A stretch of 16,828 bases of DNA from NCBI GenBank assembly GCA_019415505.1, contig DXZC01000039.1, positions 1-16,828 of the forward strand. Direction: 5' to 3'. Below the pieces are notes generated by a model that made no database searches, was not told where the DNA came from, and was given only the letters and a program-made list of their open reading frames with translations. Position numbers and translations under genes: made by a program. Shown here piece after piece: positions 14,241 to 16,828 of the stretch (the first letter of the stretch is position 1; each line of letters begins with the position of its first letter). Source of the DNA: Peptococcaceae bacterium. GTDB lineage: Bacteria > Bacillota > Dehalobacteriia > UBA7702.

Positions 14241-15332
14241 TCAAGGTTTGGGAATTTGCTGGGTGATGCAATGTATATTGCCGCCGCCCAAAAGAATTTC
14301 CCTAGCGTAAATGCTGACGATTTCCCGGCCAGGGAATACTTCTTTGAGCAAGGCCACGGCCTTATCGTCATTGGGGTCGTTAAAGCGGGGTACCATAACC
14401 GCGTCGTTGCAGATATAGAAATTTACATAGGAGGCCGCCAAGCGGTCGCCCTCAACCCGGGGCAGGGTGCCGTCTACAGCGTCTACGCCCTCGCTCTCCT
14501 CCTGGGTGATGAGAATGGGCTTGGGCAGCAGCATTTTATGAACCTTCAGTTTGCGCCCTCTGGCGTCAGTCGCGTTTTCTAGGATTTGCCAATTTTCCTG
14601 GCAGATTTCATACTGGGGGTCTTCCTTATCCTCTGTCCAGGCTAAAATGGCTTCGCCAGGTTTAACAAAGCAGAAGATATTATCCACATGGCCGTTGGTT
14701 TCATCGTTGTAGATGCCTCTTTTCAGCCAGATCACTTTTTCCGCGCCTAACTGGTGGCAGAGGACGGTTTCAATTTCCTCCTTGCTCATTTGCGGGTTGC
14801 GTCCCTCGCTGAGGAGACATTCCTCGGTGGTGACCACAGTGCCGTCGCCATCGGTGTGGATACTTCCGCCCTCAAGAATGAAGTTGTCTACATCAAATAC
14901 ATTGAGGCGTTCGGCTTCGCAAAACTTACGGGCCAGAGCGTCGTCCTTATCCCAGGGAAAGTAGAGGCCGTCCACTAGGCCGCCCCAGGCGTTAAAGCCC
15001 CAGTTAATGCCCCGCACCTCTTTACCGTCAGTGACAAAGGTGGGGCCGCAGTCCCTAGCCCAGGCGTCGTTATTGGCGATTTCAATGACCCGAACTTTAT
15101 CCGGCAGCATCTGCCGGGCGTTTTCATACTGGTCGTCATTGACCGCTACGGTAACGTCCTCATGCTCGGCAATGGCCGCGGCTACTTCCACAAAGACTTT
15201 TTGCGCCGGCTTGCCGCCGAGCCGCCAGTTATCGGTGCGCTGGGGCCAGATTAATAAGGTGCCGTGGTGGGGTTCAAATTCCCCAGGCATGCGAAATCCT
15301 TCATTTTTGGGAATGGTATTGTATGCTTTCAT
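14241..15332 (-). CDS. aguA: agmatine deiminase
   Basis: 363 residues, typical for the family. It hydrolyses agmatine to N-carbamoylputrescine and ammonia. The guanidine-modifying fold is shown by WARDCGP (91-97), FILEGGSIH (151-159), ETNGHVDNIF (211-220, catalytic H215) and GGGNIHCITQQIP with the nucleophile C355; D94, E154 and D217 are the other expected active-site acids. AAGGAG precedes the ATG by about 7 bases. The permease gene ends 27 bases upstream, so the two are cotranscribed, and arcC follows downstream. Peptidyl-arginine deiminases of Porphyromonas are distant relatives; the length and motifs favour agmatine deiminase. The stop is TGA. Confidence 0.95.
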   Translation of the reverse strand: MKAYNTIPKNEGFRMPGEFEPHHGTLLIWPQRTDNWRLGGKPAQKVFVEVAAAIAEHEDVTVAVNDDQYENARQMLPDKVRVIEIANNDAWARDCGPTFVTDGKEVRGINWGFNAWGGLVDGLYFPWDKDDALARKFCEAERLNVFDVDNFILEGGSIHTDGDGTVVTTEECLLSEGRNPQMSKEEIETVLCHQLGAEKVIWLKRGIYNDETNGHVDNIFCFVKPGEAILAWTEDKEDPQYEICQENWQILENATDARGRKLKVHKMLLPKPILITQEESEGVDAVDGTLPRVEGDRLAASYVNFYICNDAVMVPRFNDPNDDKAVALLKEVFPGREIVSIYAREILLGGGNIHCITQQIPKP

Positions 15333-15359
15333 AATTTACTCCTTTTTTTATTATTTAAT

Positions 15360-16736
15360 TTATTTATCCAGGCGCTTTTTGTCTTTTTTCACGCTTTGGG
15401 CGGCGATTATCTCCCCAATAATAATGGCGATAACCGTGCCTATCAGAATGGGCAATTTTAAGGTTAGCTCCTCGCTATCGAGACTCAAGGGTACGGCGCT
15501 CATTACTGTGGCGATGATGAGTAGCACAAAGGGTACCCAAGTCATGAGATTGAGCTTAACCTTGCCGCCTTTGATTTTAAAGGGCCGCTCCATATCCGGT
15601 TCCGTGCGGCGCAGCTTTAAGAAGGCCGGGAAGATTAGGAGGTAGGAGAGGAGTAGGGTTATCATGTTCAGGGAGAAGAAGCTCCAGAACAAATCCTCAC
15701 TGGGAATGAGCGGCGCTGCCAGAACCATGATGCTGGCTATGACCCCGTTCATAATGTTAGCGCCCAAGGGCATATCGTTTTTCTTGTTCACAGAGGCGAA
15801 AACCTTGGGCAGGCTCTTATCCTGAGCCGCGTATTGGGCCACATAGTTTACGCCTAAGGACCAGGAAATGGGGTTTGCGATAATGGTGTAGAGGAAAACC
15901 AGACCGAAGATTAAGAGCAAAATGCCTGAGGCTTGCCCTGTTAGCATAATAAAGCTTTCAATCAGGCCGTTGGAGGTGGTTAAGTCCTCTCTGGGAATGG
16001 CCACGCTGATGCCAAAGGCTGTGAGGAGATAGAAGCCGGCAATCAGTATGCCGCCGATGATAATAGCCTTGGGAATATCCCGGGAGGGGTTTTTCATTTG
16101 GTTGGCAAAGGTGGTAACTACCTCAAAGCCCATGAAGTTAAAGAGAATAACCGCGATAAAGGAAAGGCTGGTAATATCAAAGGAGGGCAAGAGGGAGCTG
16201 ACGGTATATTCATTAGCTACTCCCCTGGTGATGGCCACATAAATTCCCAGGCCCCCTAAAAGCAGCATGAGCCCGGCCTTGAAAAAGGCGGCGATATTGA
16301 TTATCCACTTGCTTTCGGAAATGGGATAAAAGCTTACGCCCACCACTAACCAGATATAGACCAGCTGGATGAGGATAATCCAAAAGGTGGGGATATCCCA
16401 GCCGGTAATTTGCAGGAGTATATCGGTGAACAGCACTGCCAGCGAGCCCATCCAGAGGGGGAAGTTTATATAATAATACCAAGCCACCCTGGAGCCCCAG
16501 CGGTGGCCATAGGCCCGTTTAGCCCAATCGTAAATGCCGCCTTCGTCCTCGTAGGTGGTACCCAGCTCCGCGGAGATAAGTCCGTAGGGCAGGAAAAAAC
16601 CGACTAACAGCACTGCCCACCAAAAGAACTGGGAGTTGCCGATAACTGCCGCCGGCGCGGCGCTTTCCACCACCAGAACGATACAGACCGCCGCTAGGAT
16701 AGCGTCAAAAAGGCGGAACTCTTTCTTTTTAGACAT
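15360..16736 (-). CDS. APC superfamily permease, probable agmatine/putrescine exchanger
   Basis: 458 residues with about twelve hydrophobic segments. The APC pattern is clear: a helix-1 stretch FDAILAAVCIVLVVESAAPAA, the GLISAELGTTYEDEGGIYDWAKRAYG loop, and FNFMGFEVVTTFANQMKNPSRDIPKAI in helix 6 and the following loop. The first ATG in frame (16742) would leave only one base after the ribosome binding site AAGGAGG (16744-16750), so the second ATG at 16736, 7 bases away, is preferred. It is followed by aguA after 27 bases. In known agmatine deiminase operons (aguB-aguD-aguA-aguC) this position is held by the agmatine:putrescine antiporter AguD, so that is the likely role, but an arginine or other amino acid transporter cannot be excluded from sequence alone. 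Confidence 0.88.
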   Translation of the reverse strand: MSKKKEFRLFDAILAAVCIVLVVESAAPAAVIGNSQFFWWAVLLVGFFLPYGLISAELGTTYEDEGGIYDWAKRAYGHRWGSRVAWYYYINFPLWMGSLAVLFTDILLQITGWDIPTFWIILIQLVYIWLVVGVSFYPISESKWIINIAAFFKAGLMLLLGGLGIYVAITRGVANEYTVSSLLPSFDITSLSFIAVILFNFMGFEVVTTFANQMKNPSRDIPKAIIIGGILIAGFYLLTAFGISVAIPREDLTTSNGLIESFIMLTGQASGILLLIFGLVFLYTIIANPISWSLGVNYVAQYAAQDKSLPKVFASVNKKNDMPLGANIMNGVIASIMVLAAPLIPSEDLFWSFFSLNMITLLLSYLLIFPAFLKLRRTEPDMERPFKIKGGKVKLNLMTWVPFVLLIIATVMSAVPLSLDSEELTLKLPILIGTVIAIIIGEIIAAQSVKKDKKRLDK

Positions 16737-16748
16737 ATTCATGCCTCC

Positions 16749-16808
16749 TTAGAAAATTTCTGCCAAAATGGAATCAACTTTTTGTTTGGCAGCACAGATA
16801 GCGTATTC
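16749..16808 (-). CDS. 3' end of an unidentified upstream gene (possible carbamoyltransferase tail)
   Basis: On the minus strand the 19 codons before TAA (16749-16751) read EYAICAAKQKVDSILAEIF, an alternating charged and hydrophobic helix, and the stop is immediately followed by the permease ribosome binding site. This spacing is typical of a gene cotranscribed with the permease. Known operons place putrescine carbamoyltransferase (aguB) here, and the pathway needs it, but the fragment is too short to identify. An 8-bp inverted repeat CTGCCAAA/TTTGGCAG (16760-16767 with 16785-16792) lies inside it. Confidence 0.45.
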   Translation of the reverse strand, partial: EYAICAAKQKVDSILAEIF

Positions 16809-16828
16809 CTGTCTCTTATACACATCTG
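16809..16828. other. Nextera transposase adapter remnant
   Basis: The final 20 bases CTGTCTCTTATACACATCTG equal the Tn5 mosaic end plus the first adapter base of the Nextera read-1 side. This is library adapter left on the contig end, not genomic sequence. The genomic sequence ends at about 16808. Confidence 0.96.

Noticed and set aside
16740..16742. First ATG as the permease start
   Set aside because: It would leave only one base after the AAGGAGG ribosome binding site; ATG two codons later has proper spacing.
1..16828. Insertion sequences, prophage, tRNA or rRNA genes
   Set aside because: No transposase, integrase, terminal inverted repeats or tRNA/rRNA-like segments were seen on either strand.

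Overview
The window looks like a contig end from an anaerobic, low-to-mid GC Bacillota (Firmicutes, clostridial-type) genome. Reasons: strong AGGAGG ribosome binding sites, a TTG start, an agmatine deiminase / carbamate kinase / APC permease cluster, a c-di-GMP gene pair, and a trimethylamine methyltransferase gene that needs pyrrolysine. The exact lineage cannot be fixed from the sequence. The last 20 bases match the Nextera transposase adapter, so the right edge is a sequencing artefact and not genome.

Layout, left to right. (1) 1-3195, methylamine module: the 3' part of a PAS / AAA+ / HTH sigma-54 activator (plus strand, cut by the window edge), a textbook -24/-12 promoter, then mttB, which is interrupted by one in-frame UAG at the pyrrolysine position and is closed by a strong terminator. 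(2) 3196-6460: a gene-poor stretch with a small four-helix membrane protein and a cytoplasmic Cu-Zn superoxide dismutase, both on the minus strand with their own terminators, separated by non-coding DNA carrying three unrelated tandem repeat families. (3) 6461-10502: a two-gene plus-strand operon with a PAS-GAF-GGDEF(degenerate)-EAL phosphodiesterase followed by a membrane-anchored Cache-like/PAS/GGDEF diguanylate cyclase. (4) 10503-13044: a MATE exporter behind a strong sigma-70 promoter, flanked by two more tandem repeat arrays. (5) 13045-16808: a minus-strand operon with the 3' tail of an unidentified gene, an APC permease, agmatine deiminase (aguA) and carbamate kinase (arcC), ending at a bidirectional terminator.

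How the genes work together. The activator probably senses a methylamine-related signal and drives mttB from the sigma-54 promoter. MttB would move a methyl group from trimethylamine to a corrinoid protein that is not encoded here. The agmatine operon would import agmatine (probably in exchange for putrescine), deiminate it to N-carbamoylputrescine and recover ATP through carbamate kinase. The carbamoyltransferase that must sit between these steps is not visible, but the CDS tail at the right edge is where it would be expected. The c-di-GMP pair encodes one likely degrading and one likely synthesising enzyme from one transcript.

The most notable points are the pyrrolysine codon together with its sigma-54 control, and the five different minisatellite-like arrays (periods 47, 24, 44, 12 and 18/36 nt), at least one in every long intergenic region.
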